From the NCBI GenBank assembly GCA_027592275.1, contig JAQCKF010000013.1, positions 1 to 64,000 of the forward strand: 64,000 nucleotides of DNA, read 5' to 3'. The first letter of the stretch is position 1, and every line of letters begins with the position of its first letter. Below, piece by piece: positions 37,840-47,224 of the stretch. Source of the stretch: Pseudomonadota bacterium (GTDB lineage: Bacteria > Pseudomonadota > Gammaproteobacteria > Pseudomonadales > Pseudohongiellaceae). The notes below the pieces were generated by a model. It saw nothing but the letters and a program-made list of their open reading frames with translations, did no database searches and was not told the DNA's origin. The translations under genes were made by a program, and so were the position numbers.

Positions 37840-38316
37840 TTAGGGCAGCGGCAAACCCCGTGACATGATAAGCGCATCTTCCCTATCGCTTTTACTGGGA
37901 TAATAGTTTTTGCGTTCTCCAATCTGTACAAAACCCATCGAACGATAGAGATTGATCGCGCCCTCATTGGAGCGGCGAACCTCAAGAAAACAGACTTCAG
38001 CCTCCTGTTTGTGAGCCCGATCAAGCAGCAACTTAAACAGTTTTCTACCGTAGCCATTACGCTGATATTCCGGGCGTACACACAACGTTAGTAGATGACA
38101 CTCACCGATTGCTACAGATACGACAGCATGAGCAACGATCTGCTGTTTATTGGCCAAGACCCAACATTGATAACCCGCTCTAAGGCAATCGATAATGATG
38201 CGCTTAGTCCAAGGATGGTCATAGGCGGACGCTTCATTCTGCGCAACTAGCTCGACATCGCTAGTTCGCATTGTTCGAGCAAAGAAATCCGTTTTGGGAG
38301 TAATTTCAGGAGGCAT
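37840..38316 (-). CDS. rimI: Ribosomal protein S18-alanine N-acetyltransferase
   Basis: A GNAT acetyltransferase with the RimI-type acetyl-CoA loop (CVRPEYQRNGYGRKLFKLLL) and the downstream FLEVRRSNEGAINLYRSMGF block characteristic of RimI. RimI acetylates the N-terminus of S18. It follows a psi-subunit-like gene, as in E. coli (holD-rimI) and Pseudomonas, which supports the call. Confidence 0.9.
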   Translation of the reverse strand: MPPEITPKTDFFARTMRTSDVELVAQNEASAYDHPWTKRIIIDCLRAGYQCWVLANKQQIVAHAVVSVAIGECHLLTLCVRPEYQRNGYGRKLFKLLLDRAHKQEAEVCFLEVRRSNEGAINLYRSMGFVQIGERKNYYPSKSDREDALIMSRGLPLP

Positions 38317-38347
38317 AAATTTTAGGCATTAGCGCGCAGGTTTAGTT

Positions 38348-39157
38348 CTAGCTAGAGTTATCGATTCGCTTTCGCAGTGCCTGCAAATGCTGCCATACAT
38401 CTCTCTTTAGGGTGGATACCGCCAGCATCGAGGCTAAACTATGCGTTACCGTAATGAAGTAGCCTTTGCTGCTCTCAAAATCTCGCGCGTTCTTGTTCGC
38501 ATCAAACTGTAGTAGAACATCTTCAATCTGCCCTGCAAACACCAGCAGGTTAGTGAAGCCATCTGTCTCTTTTCGCATCTGCAGAAATCCTGAAATTGCT
38601 TTCGCCGCCTCTACCCGCGGCGTATTCTTCATGGAGTATCCACTAAGCAAGGGCCAGGAAAACTCTTCTGCTTTTAGGTTGGACTCGAAGCCATCCTGTC
38701 CTAAAGCCTTTAGAATTGCTTGCATCAACGTCAGCGATTCTTCGCTGAGTTGCGCAGAGCCCTGGGTAGGCACCTCGTCGAGTACCGCCAGTCTTTCATT
38801 AATTCGGTAGTATCGTAGCGTAAAGCTTAGGCTGCTCTCTTGATCCAACGCCGTAGCAGATTCATTCTCACTTTCTGGCACCTTACTCGATTGTCGAATA
38901 GGCGTTACCGTCGCTTTGCCAGGGGCAGGTGAGCGCGAACGCAGTTCTTCTATCGCGTCAAGCCCACTGGCTTCTCTCGCGCTCTTCGCGGAAATCTCGG
39001 TCTTCCCTTGAATTGGCTCATTAAGCTCAGACAGGACGGTGTTTAAAGCTGGAAAATCGTATTCAGGCGAAGCTTTCGCGCCTGGCAACTGTTGCCGCGG
39101 GAAATAGGTCTGAATATCCATGGCCGCTAAATAGGCCTGTCTTTTACGTTCATTCAT
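38348..39157 (-). CDS. Putative DNA polymerase III psi subunit (cryptic HolD type)
   Basis: From the ATG at 39157 the protein starts NERKRQAYLAAMDIQTYFPR then QQLPGAK, resembling the N-terminal helix of HolD (short conserved segment before an LPGA-like turn) that in E. coli binds chi. A low-complexity linker and a C-terminal alpha/beta domain (about 165-270, with FSWPLLSGYSMKNTPRVEAA) follow. At 269 residues it is much longer than E. coli psi (137) but like the long pseudomonad psi. Position directly before rimI is the main support; similarity is weak. The longer TTG start at 39223 is unlikely. Confidence 0.55.
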   Translation of the reverse strand: MNERKRQAYLAAMDIQTYFPRQQLPGAKASPEYDFPALNTVLSELNEPIQGKTEISAKSAREASGLDAIEELRSRSPAPGKATVTPIRQSSKVPESENESATALDQESSLSFTLRYYRINERLAVLDEVPTQGSAQLSEESLTLMQAILKALGQDGFESNLKAEEFSWPLLSGYSMKNTPRVEAAKAISGFLQMRKETDGFTNLLVFAGQIEDVLLQFDANKNARDFESSKGYFITVTHSLASMLAVSTLKRDVWQHLQALRKRIDNSS

Positions 39158-39323
39158 CGCGGGGCGCACTACAGAAAAATCTAGGTATAAATATACGCGT
39201 TTGCGCCAGCCACAACAATACAATCACCAATAACTCTAGAGGCAATTGCAGGAATACCTCCAACAATTGAAGTAGAGACCTATTCGTGATTGAATCCGCG
39301 TTCGTTGTATTCGAGGTAACCCC

Positions 39324-40307
39324 ATGAAAGCGATAGTTTGTAAGACCTATGGTCCCCCTGAAAATCTTGTCCTAGAGGAGATCGATGATCCAGTCGCCGC
39401 AGAGAATGAGGCGGTCGTTCAGATTTACTCTGCATCACTGAATTTTCCAGACGGATTGCAAATTCAAGGTAAATACCAATTCCAACCTCCGATGCCATTC
39501 ACACCTGGCTCAGAAGTTGGCGGAATAATTACCTCTGTTGGTGCGGGCATTCAAGACTTCGCGGTTGGCGATAGAGTCATGGCCACACCGGGTATAGGCG
39601 GATTAGCTGAACAGGTCGCCGTCAAGGCCGATGGCCTACGAAAGATTCCAGACAGCATGGATTTCAAGACAGCTGCCGGCTTCGCGATGATTTACACAAC
39701 ATCCTATTACGCCCTGAAGCAACGCGCACAGTTGCAAGCTGGCGAAACTCTACTCGTTCTCGGTGCCAGTGGCGGTGTCGGCCTAGCCGCGGTTGAACTA
39801 GGCAAGCTGATGGGCGCCAAAGTGATTGCTGCTGCAAGCTCTGACGAGAAACTTGATTTCGTCAACCGACTGAATCCTGATGCATTGCTCAACTATGGCG
39901 ATGGTGAACTCAAAGAGCGAGTAAAAGAACTCACCGGTGGTACTGGTGCCGACGTAATCTACGATCCAGTAGGCGGCGACCTCTTCGACCAAAGCTGCCG
40001 CTGCATAAACTGGAATGGAAGACTCCTAGTTGTGGGATTCGCCAGCGGGCGCATTCCTGAGTACAAGGCTAATCTCGCCCTACTCAAAGGATCATCCATG
40101 GTAGGGGTATTCCTCGGGCGCTTCCGAAAAGAAGAACCTGCAGAATATGAGAAAAACTTCGCCGAGTTGCTAGATATGTACGACGCAGGAAAATTAAAAC
40201 CCATCGTCACCGAATCTTTCGCAATGACTGATTTTGTAGACGCGTTTAATGTATTCACCGAACGCAAAGTCATGGGCAAAGTGACGCTGGAGATACGCAA
40301 AGAGTGA
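39324..40307 (+). CDS. NADPH:quinone oxidoreductase family protein
   Basis: A zinc-free medium-chain dehydrogenase/reductase: MKAIVCKTYGPPENLVLEEI at the start, the catalytic-domain PGSEVGGIITSVG, the Rossmann motif LVLGASGGVGLAAVELGK and a C-terminal MGKVTLEIR. It probably reduces quinones or alpha,beta-unsaturated carbonyls using NADPH. Its stop overlaps the acyl-CoA synthetase start (GTGA), so the two are one operon, hinting that it acts on an acyl-derived compound. Confidence 0.9.
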   Translation: MKAIVCKTYGPPENLVLEEIDDPVAAENEAVVQIYSASLNFPDGLQIQGKYQFQPPMPFTPGSEVGGIITSVGAGIQDFAVGDRVMATPGIGGLAEQVAVKADGLRKIPDSMDFKTAAGFAMIYTTSYYALKQRAQLQAGETLLVLGASGGVGLAAVELGKLMGAKVIAAASSDEKLDFVNRLNPDALLNYGDGELKERVKELTGGTGADVIYDPVGGDLFDQSCRCINWNGRLLVVGFASGRIPEYKANLALLKGSSMVGVFLGRFRKEEPAEYEKNFAELLDMYDAGKLKPIVTESFAMTDFVDAFNVFTERKVMGKVTLEIRKE

Positions 40308-42055
40308 CAATTCACGCCAACGCACTGTCCGACCAACAAATAATCGATGACCTAGGTCAGCTGAAAACCATTGCCGCCGCGCACATGGGTCCCGGCGCCG
40401 CACTCGAAACGAAAACCGTCACCATCGATGGTCAGGAATTAAGTGTTTTCGCCCACGTTCCAACAAACCTCGGCGAACTCTATAAGCTGGGATTAGAATT
40501 TGGCGATCAGACCTTTTTGGTCTATCAGAACGAGCGCTTCAGTTTCGCCGAGAGCTTGGACCTAGCATTACGCATGGCCCGAATACTCAAAGAGAAATAC
40601 AAGATTCAACTGGGTGATCGTGTGGCTATTTGTGCGCGCAATTCTCCTGAATGGTGTATGGCGTATATGGCGATCACACTGGTGGGCGCAATTGCGGTGC
40701 CCATGAACTCCTGGTGGAAGAGCACTGAGTTAAAATACGGCCTCAGCGACAGCGACAGCAAATTAATCTTTCTTGACCCAGCACGATTGGACTTGGTACA
40801 GCCATTTCTAGATGACCTCGAAGTGCAAATCGTCATGTTTAAGCCCGAAGCTGAATCTGCATTTCCCGAATTTTATGAGCTGGCCCGATCCGTGGAGCCG
40901 CTATCTCAAGACGAGCTTAATGAGATAGAGGTATTCCCTGAAGACAAAGCTTCGATCATGTACACCTCAGGCTCTACAGGCATGCCCAAGGGCGTACTTT
41001 CTACGCATCGAAACATAATCAACGCCCTCTATACCTGGAAGTTCGTCAAAGAGATCACAGAGATCCTCAGGCCTGAGCTAGTGGAAGATAACCCGGAATT
41101 TCCGCCAGCCCTTCTCGCGAATGTACCGCTATTTCATGTAACCGGAAGCCACGCACAGTTTTTAGCCAGCTTCATTTACTCACGCAAGTTTGTGATGATG
41201 TACAAATGGGATGCCGATGCTGCGCTGAAACTAATAGAACAAGAGAGGATTTCAGTATTTCACGGTGTACCAACGATGGCCTGGGAAATAATGCAATCCC
41301 CAAACTTCGAATCGACAGACCTAAGTAGTTTGCGTGGTGTACAGAGTGGTGGCGCTTCTCGTCCGCCAGAACATCTCAATATGATCATGCAAAAGTTCCC
41401 CGATTCCGTTATTCCTGGTCTTGGTTATGGCCTCACCGAGACAAACGCAATCGGCGCAATAATATCTGGAAAATTTTACGCGAGCAGACCAAACAGCACA
41501 GGACGACCTACGCCTCCGGTAACGAGCGTAAAGATCGTCGATGACGAAGGTAACACTCTAGAAGATGGTGGAGTTGGCGAGATTTGCATCAAGGGCGCCA
41601 CGGTGATGAAGGGCTACTGGAATAATCCAGAGGCCACCGCGGAAGTTATTAAGGACGGTTGGTTTTACAGCGGCGATATCGGTATGTTGGATGAATTGGG
41701 CTTTCTCATCATCCTAGATCGGGCTAAAGACATTGTGATTCGTGGTGGTGAGAACATAGGCTGCGCTGAAGTAGAATATGCAATCAGCGAACATCCTGAG
41801 GTTAGCGAGGTTTCCGTCTACGGCATACCTGAAGAGCGTCTGGGCGAAATGCTCTGTTGCTCAATCATGCTGCAGGCGGGAAGCGAGCTTAACTCTGAGC
41901 AGTTAACCAACTTTCTAAGTTCACGAATAGCAGGCTTTAAGATACCTGAGCGAGCCTTTTTCCAGTACGAGCAACTACCACGCATAGCAACTGGCAAAAT
42001 AGCCAAAAGGGAGCTGCGCAAGAAAACCTTGGAATTCCTCGGTGTCGATGCCTGA
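40304..42055 (+). CDS. Acyl-CoA synthetase (AMP-forming)
   Basis: An ANL-superfamily ligase of 583 residues. The P-loop is MYTSGSTGMPKGVLSTHRN, the A5 motif GYGLTETNA, A7/A8 YSGDIGMLDELGFLIILDR then KDIVIRGGENI, and the A10 lysine in LPRIATGKIAKRELR. It activates a carboxylic acid to its CoA thioester. The start is a GTG overlapping the previous stop. An extra N-terminal segment of about 60 residues precedes the usual LYKLGLEFGDQTFLVYQNER start of the domain. Substrate unknown. Confidence 0.92.
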   Translation: MTIHANALSDQQIIDDLGQLKTIAAAHMGPGAALETKTVTIDGQELSVFAHVPTNLGELYKLGLEFGDQTFLVYQNERFSFAESLDLALRMARILKEKYKIQLGDRVAICARNSPEWCMAYMAITLVGAIAVPMNSWWKSTELKYGLSDSDSKLIFLDPARLDLVQPFLDDLEVQIVMFKPEAESAFPEFYELARSVEPLSQDELNEIEVFPEDKASIMYTSGSTGMPKGVLSTHRNIINALYTWKFVKEITEILRPELVEDNPEFPPALLANVPLFHVTGSHAQFLASFIYSRKFVMMYKWDADAALKLIEQERISVFHGVPTMAWEIMQSPNFESTDLSSLRGVQSGGASRPPEHLNMIMQKFPDSVIPGLGYGLTETNAIGAIISGKFYASRPNSTGRPTPPVTSVKIVDDEGNTLEDGGVGEICIKGATVMKGYWNNPEATAEVIKDGWFYSGDIGMLDELGFLIILDRAKDIVIRGGENIGCAEVEYAISEHPEVSEVSVYGIPEERLGEMLCCSIMLQAGSELNSEQLTNFLSSRIAGFKIPERAFFQYEQLPRIATGKIAKRELRKKTLEFLGVDA

Positions 42056-42231
42056 TACATAGCTTTTTTGGAGACTATAAACTTCTGATTTTATTAGCCT
42101 TTCTCAAGGCTATAAATTGGTGAAAAATTCTTTCTCTTTTTATTGAAGATTCACGCTTGAACAAACGATAGGTTTACTTAGGAGCCTTAGCTCCATGTGG
42201 ACACCCGTTTAGCGACAGAGTGAGAATCGCC

Positions 42232-42468
42232 ATGAAAGAACTCCAGTGGGATGATTCAATCGACGACTCGAATGAGTTTTTTGATGCAGCTGTAGTCCTG
42301 CCTGTTGATGAAGAAAATATGACCGACGAAACACCGGTGAATGCAGTCTCGACTAAGACTCAATATACCGAACTGCGTAGACGCATCGAAGAACGTTTAG
42401 ATGGCAAACGCATCGATCATGAGTTCGAATACGACGATCTGGATGGCTTGCTCGACAACATGGGCTAG
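42232..42468 (+). CDS. PA3496-family small protein
   Basis: A 78-residue acidic protein ending in TELRRRIEERLDGKRIDHEF and a short EYDDLDGLLD tail, the pattern of the PA3496 family, annotated as putative envelope integrity proteins. The start is the ATG at 42232, with an AGAGTGAG sequence upstream; a GTG four codons earlier is possible. A GGAGC/GCTCC hairpin lies at 42181-42194 upstream. Confidence 0.72.
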   Translation: MKELQWDDSIDDSNEFFDAAVVLPVDEENMTDETPVNAVSTKTQYTELRRRIEERLDGKRIDHEFEYDDLDGLLDNMG

Positions 42469-42652
42469 GCTCGACTATCATCCGAAAGCGCCTGCATCCT
42501 GCTTTCTTGGCTCTCTAGCTACTGTTCTACGTCAACTAAATATTACGAAATCCGTGATATTTACTGCCAGTGAAATTCCCCGAGAAACCGCTACCCACTC
42601 ACTATCATAGTTAGTATGATTACGTGCTCGATTTATCAGAATTATTAGAAAT

Positions 42653-43411
42653 ATGACATATTGTGTAGCAGTATCAGTGGATGCAGGCATCGTGTTTTGC
42701 TCCGATTCACTCACCAACGCCGGCATCGATCAGGTGTCTTCCTACAGCAAAATGTTCCACTTCGGCATCGACGGCGAACGACAAATCGTCATCCTCTGCG
42801 CCGGCAACCTCGCCACGACTCAGGCCACCATAGCTACCATAAAGTCCGACATTAAAAAGAAAGCAGATGTAAACCTTCTAACCATAGAAACTCTAGGAGA
42901 GGCGGCGGATTACATCGGAGATATTTCCAGAGAGCAACAGGGAAAGCGCACAGTCGAAGGCAAGAAATTTGAGGCCAGTTTCATTATTGGCGGCCAGATC
43001 GGCAGTGCCAAGCATGAAACCATCCTCATCTACCCGGAGGGGAATCACATCACTACCTCCAAGGATACGCCCTATCTACAAATCGGCGAGAGCAAATACG
43101 GCAAGCCGATTTTAGACCGCATACTGCAGCCAGAGCTCGATCTAGATACCTGCGCTATGTGCGCACTCGTTTCCATGGACTCGACTCTACGCAGCAATCT
43201 CAGCGTAGGCCCGCCGATAGAGATGCAGATCTACAAAACCGGCTCTCTCACGGCAAAAAATCTACACCGCTTCGAGGAAGACAGTGAATTCCTTCGCGAA
43301 CTTAAAAAATCCTGGGATCAACTTCTCAAAGAGGCCTTCTTGCGCATGCCTCCGCTGACTTGGGCAACTAACTGGGATAGATCAAGCCGTGAACGAAACG
43401 GATCTTCCTAA
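42653..43411 (+). CDS. Anbu, bacterial proteasome-like peptidase
   Basis: The start MTYCVAVSVDAGIVFCSDSL is the Anbu (ancestral beta subunit) signature. Removal of Met exposes the catalytic Thr; Asp17 (SDS) and Lys32 of the mature numbering fit the Ntn-hydrolase active site. The 252-residue length is typical. Anbu assembles into open rings and usually travels with alpha-E, ATP-grasp and transglutaminase-like genes. Those partners are here on the opposite strand, and the last 44 bases overlap the 3' end of the convergent metallopeptidase gene. Physiological substrates are unknown. Confidence 0.92.
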   Translation: MTYCVAVSVDAGIVFCSDSLTNAGIDQVSSYSKMFHFGIDGERQIVILCAGNLATTQATIATIKSDIKKKADVNLLTIETLGEAADYIGDISREQQGKRTVEGKKFEASFIIGGQIGSAKHETILIYPEGNHITTSKDTPYLQIGESKYGKPILDRILQPELDLDTCAMCALVSMDSTLRSNLSVGPPIEMQIYKTGSLTAKNLHRFEEDSEFLRELKKSWDQLLKEAFLRMPPLTWATNWDRSSRERNGSS

Positions 43412-44372
43412 GAGATAATTCGGAAAGGACGAAGGGGTAGGCATCTTCCAACCCCATACTTCTATTTAGCGAATTCAGCAGCAGCACCAACTCTGCCCAT
43501 TTGTCCAAAGTATTATCGATATCGTCGAACTGTGCGGAGCTTTGGCTCACCCGGTATTGATTCGCCGTCTCTAGCGTATCTGTCATGTGTAGATAGTGCG
43601 CCCAGACTTCGGCCCAGTCTTCCCAGGGATGCGACTGCGCATAATGGCTAATCATGTCTGGGTCGTGAGGTGCGATGAAATTATTCTCATAATACTCCTT
43701 AAGAGCGGCGCCATAGTCCTCAGTATAGTCTCCGAATAACTCCACGAACTGTCGCTTTCTCTCATCAGTCGTTATCAACTTCAAGAAATAGTAGTGACCG
43801 CTTTCGTGACGAAAATGCCCCAGCAGAGTTCGGTACAATTCCCGCGTATACTGCCGCGCTATTTCTCTATTCACACGATCTGCTTCTGCGATATTAATCG
43901 TGATCATTCCATCAAAATGACCCGTGTTCACGTGTTGCTCGAATACCCCAGGGTTGGTGCGTTTATCTTCCATGAACTTGAAAGCCAGACCCATACGATC
44001 TTTCTGCTTGCTTACGACAGGCAGATTGAGGCTCAGCAACGAATAGATGAGTCGGCGCTTGGCATACTCTAAACTCTTCCACCAGGCGCGGCGGTTTTTA
44101 TCAAGTAAATTCGGAATTGTATGGTTCATTTCACAAGAAAGGCAGTAGTCGTCTACTGAGTCGCTCACCAGCCAATTGCATACGTCATACTCAATCGAGT
44201 TCTTGCAGCGATGCAGCGTGGAATCACGAGAGATGTGCTGCCCCAAGTCTTCGTTGGCTATCCTGCGCATATTCATACTATAAGGATCGAAACCAACACC
44301 GTAACCACAGCTAAGGCACTTGGTATTCTCGAAAAAAAGCATCTGCCCACATTTACAATTGAAATTTCTCAT
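43368..44372 (-). CDS. Putative zinc-binding metallopeptidase
   Basis: An N-terminal zinc-ribbon-like segment (CKCGQMLFFENTKCLSCG) and further Cys pairs (CNWLVSDS...CLSCEM) precede a metalloprotease domain with the HExxH motif in FRHESGHYYFLKLI and a later Glu/His-rich WEDWAEVWAHYLHMTDTL. This is the family annotated as putative zinc-binding metallopeptidase (about 335 residues) that is often found with alpha-E and ATP-grasp proteins. It begins immediately after the alpha-E stop. Its 3' end overlaps Anbu by 44 bases in antisense. Confidence 0.87.
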   Translation of the reverse strand: MRNFNCKCGQMLFFENTKCLSCGYGVGFDPYSMNMRRIANEDLGQHISRDSTLHRCKNSIEYDVCNWLVSDSVDDYCLSCEMNHTIPNLLDKNRRAWWKSLEYAKRRLIYSLLSLNLPVVSKQKDRMGLAFKFMEDKRTNPGVFEQHVNTGHFDGMITINIAEADRVNREIARQYTRELYRTLLGHFRHESGHYYFLKLITTDERKRQFVELFGDYTEDYGAALKEYYENNFIAPHDPDMISHYAQSHPWEDWAEVWAHYLHMTDTLETANQYRVSQSSAQFDDIDNTLDKWAELVLLLNSLNRSMGLEDAYPFVLSELSLRKIRFVHGLIYPS

Positions 44373-45317
44373 CTAGTTGTGAGGAAGAAACCAAGTATCT
44401 GCAATGCTAGTGTGTATCTTGGCAATCTCTACCTGTAAGTCATCTAGGTATTGAAACAAGCCTGCATCGAGCAATTTACTGATGTCGCCCTTCTCTATCA
44501 TTCGCAGCGTCTTATTTACCTGCGTAGTAGACTTGCTATTTTTCGGAAGATGCTTGAGCACCTTCGTGATCGTAGTCAGTGCATGAGTTGCCGCACGAGG
44601 AAAATCATCATCCTGTAGTAGAAACCTTACGACATCTTCACCATTGACTCGATGCTTCACGTGCTGTCTATACATCTGATAAGCAGTTAGTGAGCGCAAA
44701 ATACTCATCCACAACGTATTCTCATAAGGTTCGTTGGACTCTACCTGCTTCGCGCCTGTACCTATATCAGGGAGGAGATTACCGGATCCAACATCGACAA
44801 TACGAGTTGCCATATCGGCGCGCTCGAGAGACCTGCCTAAACGCACAAAACTGTAGGCCGCTCCCCTGCTCATGCTGCCAGCCATCAATCCTGATATTTC
44901 GTGACAGTTTGAGATTATCTCTTCGAGAAACTTGTGCCTCGAGCCTCCCGAGATAGAACCTGCTGCATTGTCTTTGACATAGTGGAACAAATCATTAATC
45001 TGCTCGAATGCTTCCAACGGCATAATCTCCCGTGTGGTGCGGGCATTCTCGCGAGTATTCTTCAATGTATTCAAAAGCGAGCTAGCGCTATCAAGCAACA
45101 GAAAGCGCATTACATTGCGTTCATTAGCCTGTTTGTATTTCTCATCAAAGGCCCTGTCAGTTCCGGTAATCTCAACTAATGATCGCCAACTTAATTTCGT
45201 GCCCGGAGGCAAGTCTAACAATAGAGTTGAGAACACGCTTAGCAGACGCGCGGTGTTCTCGGCTCGTTCCAGATAACGTGCCTGCCAATAAATTCGTTCA
45301 GCTACTCGAGAAAGCAT
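44373..45317 (-). CDS. Alpha-E domain protein
   Basis: An all-helical protein of 314 residues beginning MLSRVAERIYWQARYLERAE, which is the alpha-E (DUF403) signature, with RGAAYSFVRLGRSLERADMA in the middle. Alpha-E proteins always accompany circularly permuted ATP-grasp enzymes and are thought to act in a peptide or amide-ligating pathway. It starts four bases after the ATP-grasp stop. Confidence 0.93.
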   Translation of the reverse strand: MLSRVAERIYWQARYLERAENTARLLSVFSTLLLDLPPGTKLSWRSLVEITGTDRAFDEKYKQANERNVMRFLLLDSASSLLNTLKNTRENARTTREIMPLEAFEQINDLFHYVKDNAAGSISGGSRHKFLEEIISNCHEISGLMAGSMSRGAAYSFVRLGRSLERADMATRIVDVGSGNLLPDIGTGAKQVESNEPYENTLWMSILRSLTAYQMYRQHVKHRVNGEDVVRFLLQDDDFPRAATHALTTITKVLKHLPKNSKSTTQVNKTLRMIEKGDISKLLDAGLFQYLDDLQVEIAKIHTSIADTWFLPHN

Positions 45318-45321
45318 GGGC

Positions 45322-46764
45322 TTATTTGTCTCCCACTATCCAGGTGTCTTTACTACCGCCACCCTGTGATGAATTGACTATGAACGAGCCTTTTACCATG
45401 GCGACTCGCGTTAGGCCGCCAGCGGTTACATGCGTCTTGTCAGCCTGCAGTATGAAGGGACGCAGATCCACGTGTCGCGGTTCAACAACGCGCTCACCCA
45501 ATATGGGCACAGTGGAAAGTGATATCAAAGGCTGCGCCATGTAGTTTCTCGGGTCAGCTTTAATTCTTCGAGCAAATTCAGCCAACTCACGCTTACTTGC
45601 CTGCGGACCAATGAGCATTCCATAGCCTCCGGATTCGTTAGCTGGCTTTATCACTAGCTTATCTAGGTGCTGCAGTACGTGCTGGCGCTGCACCTTATCG
45701 ATACACAGAAAACTCTCCACATTCGGCAGAAGAGGCTCTTCTCCGAGATAGTACTTAATCATTGCAGGAACGTAGGTATAGATAATCTTGTCGTCGGCGA
45801 CGCCTGCGCCAGGAGCATTTGCGAGAGCCAAGTTACCTTTTACCCAAGATTTGAAAAGGCCGGGCACGCCAAGGGTAGAATCTTTTCGAAATACTTTTGG
45901 ATCAAGAAACATATCATCGATTCTACGATAGACCACATCGACCTGAGACAGGCCATCGATCGTACGCATAAAGACTTTATCTTTTTCAACAACAAGATCA
46001 CCACCCTCAACGAGTTCCGCACCCATCCTCTGCGCGAGGAAGGAATGCTCGAAATAGGCGGAGTTGAAGGCTCCTGGAGTAAGTACTACAACCTCGGGAT
46101 AGTCAGACGGCCGCGGCGAGATGGCAGCCAGCGTATCGAAAAGCTGCGCCGGATATTCGGTAATAGGACGAATACGATGATTCTCGAATAGCTCAGGGAA
46201 CACTCGCTTAGTAACGCGCCTGTTCTCCAACATATAGGAAACGCCTGAAGGCACTCGCAGATTATCTTCTAATACATAGAATTGACCGTCATCGTCTTTT
46301 ATTAAATCGGTTCCGCATATGTGCGCCCACACGCCATACTTTGGTTTTATCCCCATGCACTCCTTTCTAAAATTCGTCGAATCTAGGACGAGTTCCTTGG
46401 GAATTATTTTGTCTTTAAAAATCTTCTGATCGTTGTAGGTATCATTGATGAAACAATTCAATGCGCGTAGGCGTTGTTGTAGGCCAAGGCTGGTTTGATC
46501 CCATTCCTTTTCGGCTATGATGCGCGGAATGATGTCGTACGGCCATTCGCGATCGATATTCCCGGCGTCACTGTAAACAGTGAAGGAGATACCCATTGTC
46601 TTGATCGCAAGATCAGCGGCACGCTTCTTCTCTAGCAACTCGCCATGGGTGAGAGAGGCAAGATGACTTGCCAGACGGCGTGCTGGTTTACGAGCAAACC
46701 CTGGAGAGCTGATAATCTCGTCGAAGAATTTTCCCGAATTGTAAGTCTTCCAGTTGACGCGCAT
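45322..46764 (-). CDS. Circularly permuted type 2 ATP-grasp protein
   Basis: A 480-residue member of the circularly permuted ATP-grasp family (DUF404/DUF407). Recognisable blocks are GVWAHICGTDLIKDDDGQFY, LEDNLRVPSGVSYMLENR, LANAPGAGVADDKIIYTYVP, VIKPANESGGYGMLIGP and the C-terminal VEPRHVDLRPF. Members are predicted amidoligases that join amino acids or peptides using ATP. It is the first gene of the alpha-E/metallopeptidase operon opposite Anbu, suggesting the pair makes and breaks a small peptide tag or product (inference from published genome-context work on these families). Confidence 0.94.
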   Translation of the reverse strand: MRVNWKTYNSGKFFDEIISSPGFARKPARRLASHLASLTHGELLEKKRAADLAIKTMGISFTVYSDAGNIDREWPYDIIPRIIAEKEWDQTSLGLQQRLRALNCFINDTYNDQKIFKDKIIPKELVLDSTNFRKECMGIKPKYGVWAHICGTDLIKDDDGQFYVLEDNLRVPSGVSYMLENRRVTKRVFPELFENHRIRPITEYPAQLFDTLAAISPRPSDYPEVVVLTPGAFNSAYFEHSFLAQRMGAELVEGGDLVVEKDKVFMRTIDGLSQVDVVYRRIDDMFLDPKVFRKDSTLGVPGLFKSWVKGNLALANAPGAGVADDKIIYTYVPAMIKYYLGEEPLLPNVESFLCIDKVQRQHVLQHLDKLVIKPANESGGYGMLIGPQASKRELAEFARRIKADPRNYMAQPLISLSTVPILGERVVEPRHVDLRPFILQADKTHVTAGGLTRVAMVKGSFIVNSSQGGGSKDTWIVGDK

Positions 46765-46843
46765 AAAATTTTCTCAAGGAAAGATGATTCACTAAGTTAA
46801 AGCATTCCGAGGTTACTGGCAATCTTGATGCCGCGCTCTTCGC

Positions 46844-47224
46844 TTACAGGGGCCAGGCCATTAGCAGCAACGGCAGTGCGACGATGACTATAACAATTTC
46901 CAAGGGTAAACCCATACGCCAGTAGTCACCAAATTTATAACCGCCTGGGCCCATAATCAAAGCGTTGTTCTGATGCCCTATTGGAGTCAGAAATGCACAC
47001 GATGCACCTACCGCCACAGCCATCAAGAAGGCGTCAGGGTTAAGGTTGAGGGCAAGAGCGATGTTGTAGGCTATAGGCGCCATGAGAATTGCAGTAGCCG
47101 CATTGTTAAGAACATCCGATACCGTCATCGTAATAATAAGTATCATGGCTATTAGAAATACTGGAGACAGATCGCCGGCAACTGCGAGAATGCCATCGAC
47201 TAGCAGAGTCGTGGTGCCCGTTGT
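46844..47224 (-). pseudogene. C-terminal remnant of the SLC13-type permease after an in-frame amber codon
   Basis: The frame after the TAG at 47225-47227 continues without interruption into the rest of the transporter: TTGTTTLLVDGILAVAGDLS, then the second-half signature SDVLNNAATAILMAPIAYN and GHQNNALIMGPGGYKFGDYW. An ATG at 47146 could restart translation but there is no reason to expect a functional 100-residue product. Replacing the TAG with CAG (one base) would restore one 591-residue protein. Confidence 0.85.

Noticed and set aside
45667-46191. 174-residue plus-strand frame opposite the ATP-grasp gene
   Set aside because: Entirely antisense to a strongly conserved coding sequence and without family resemblance.
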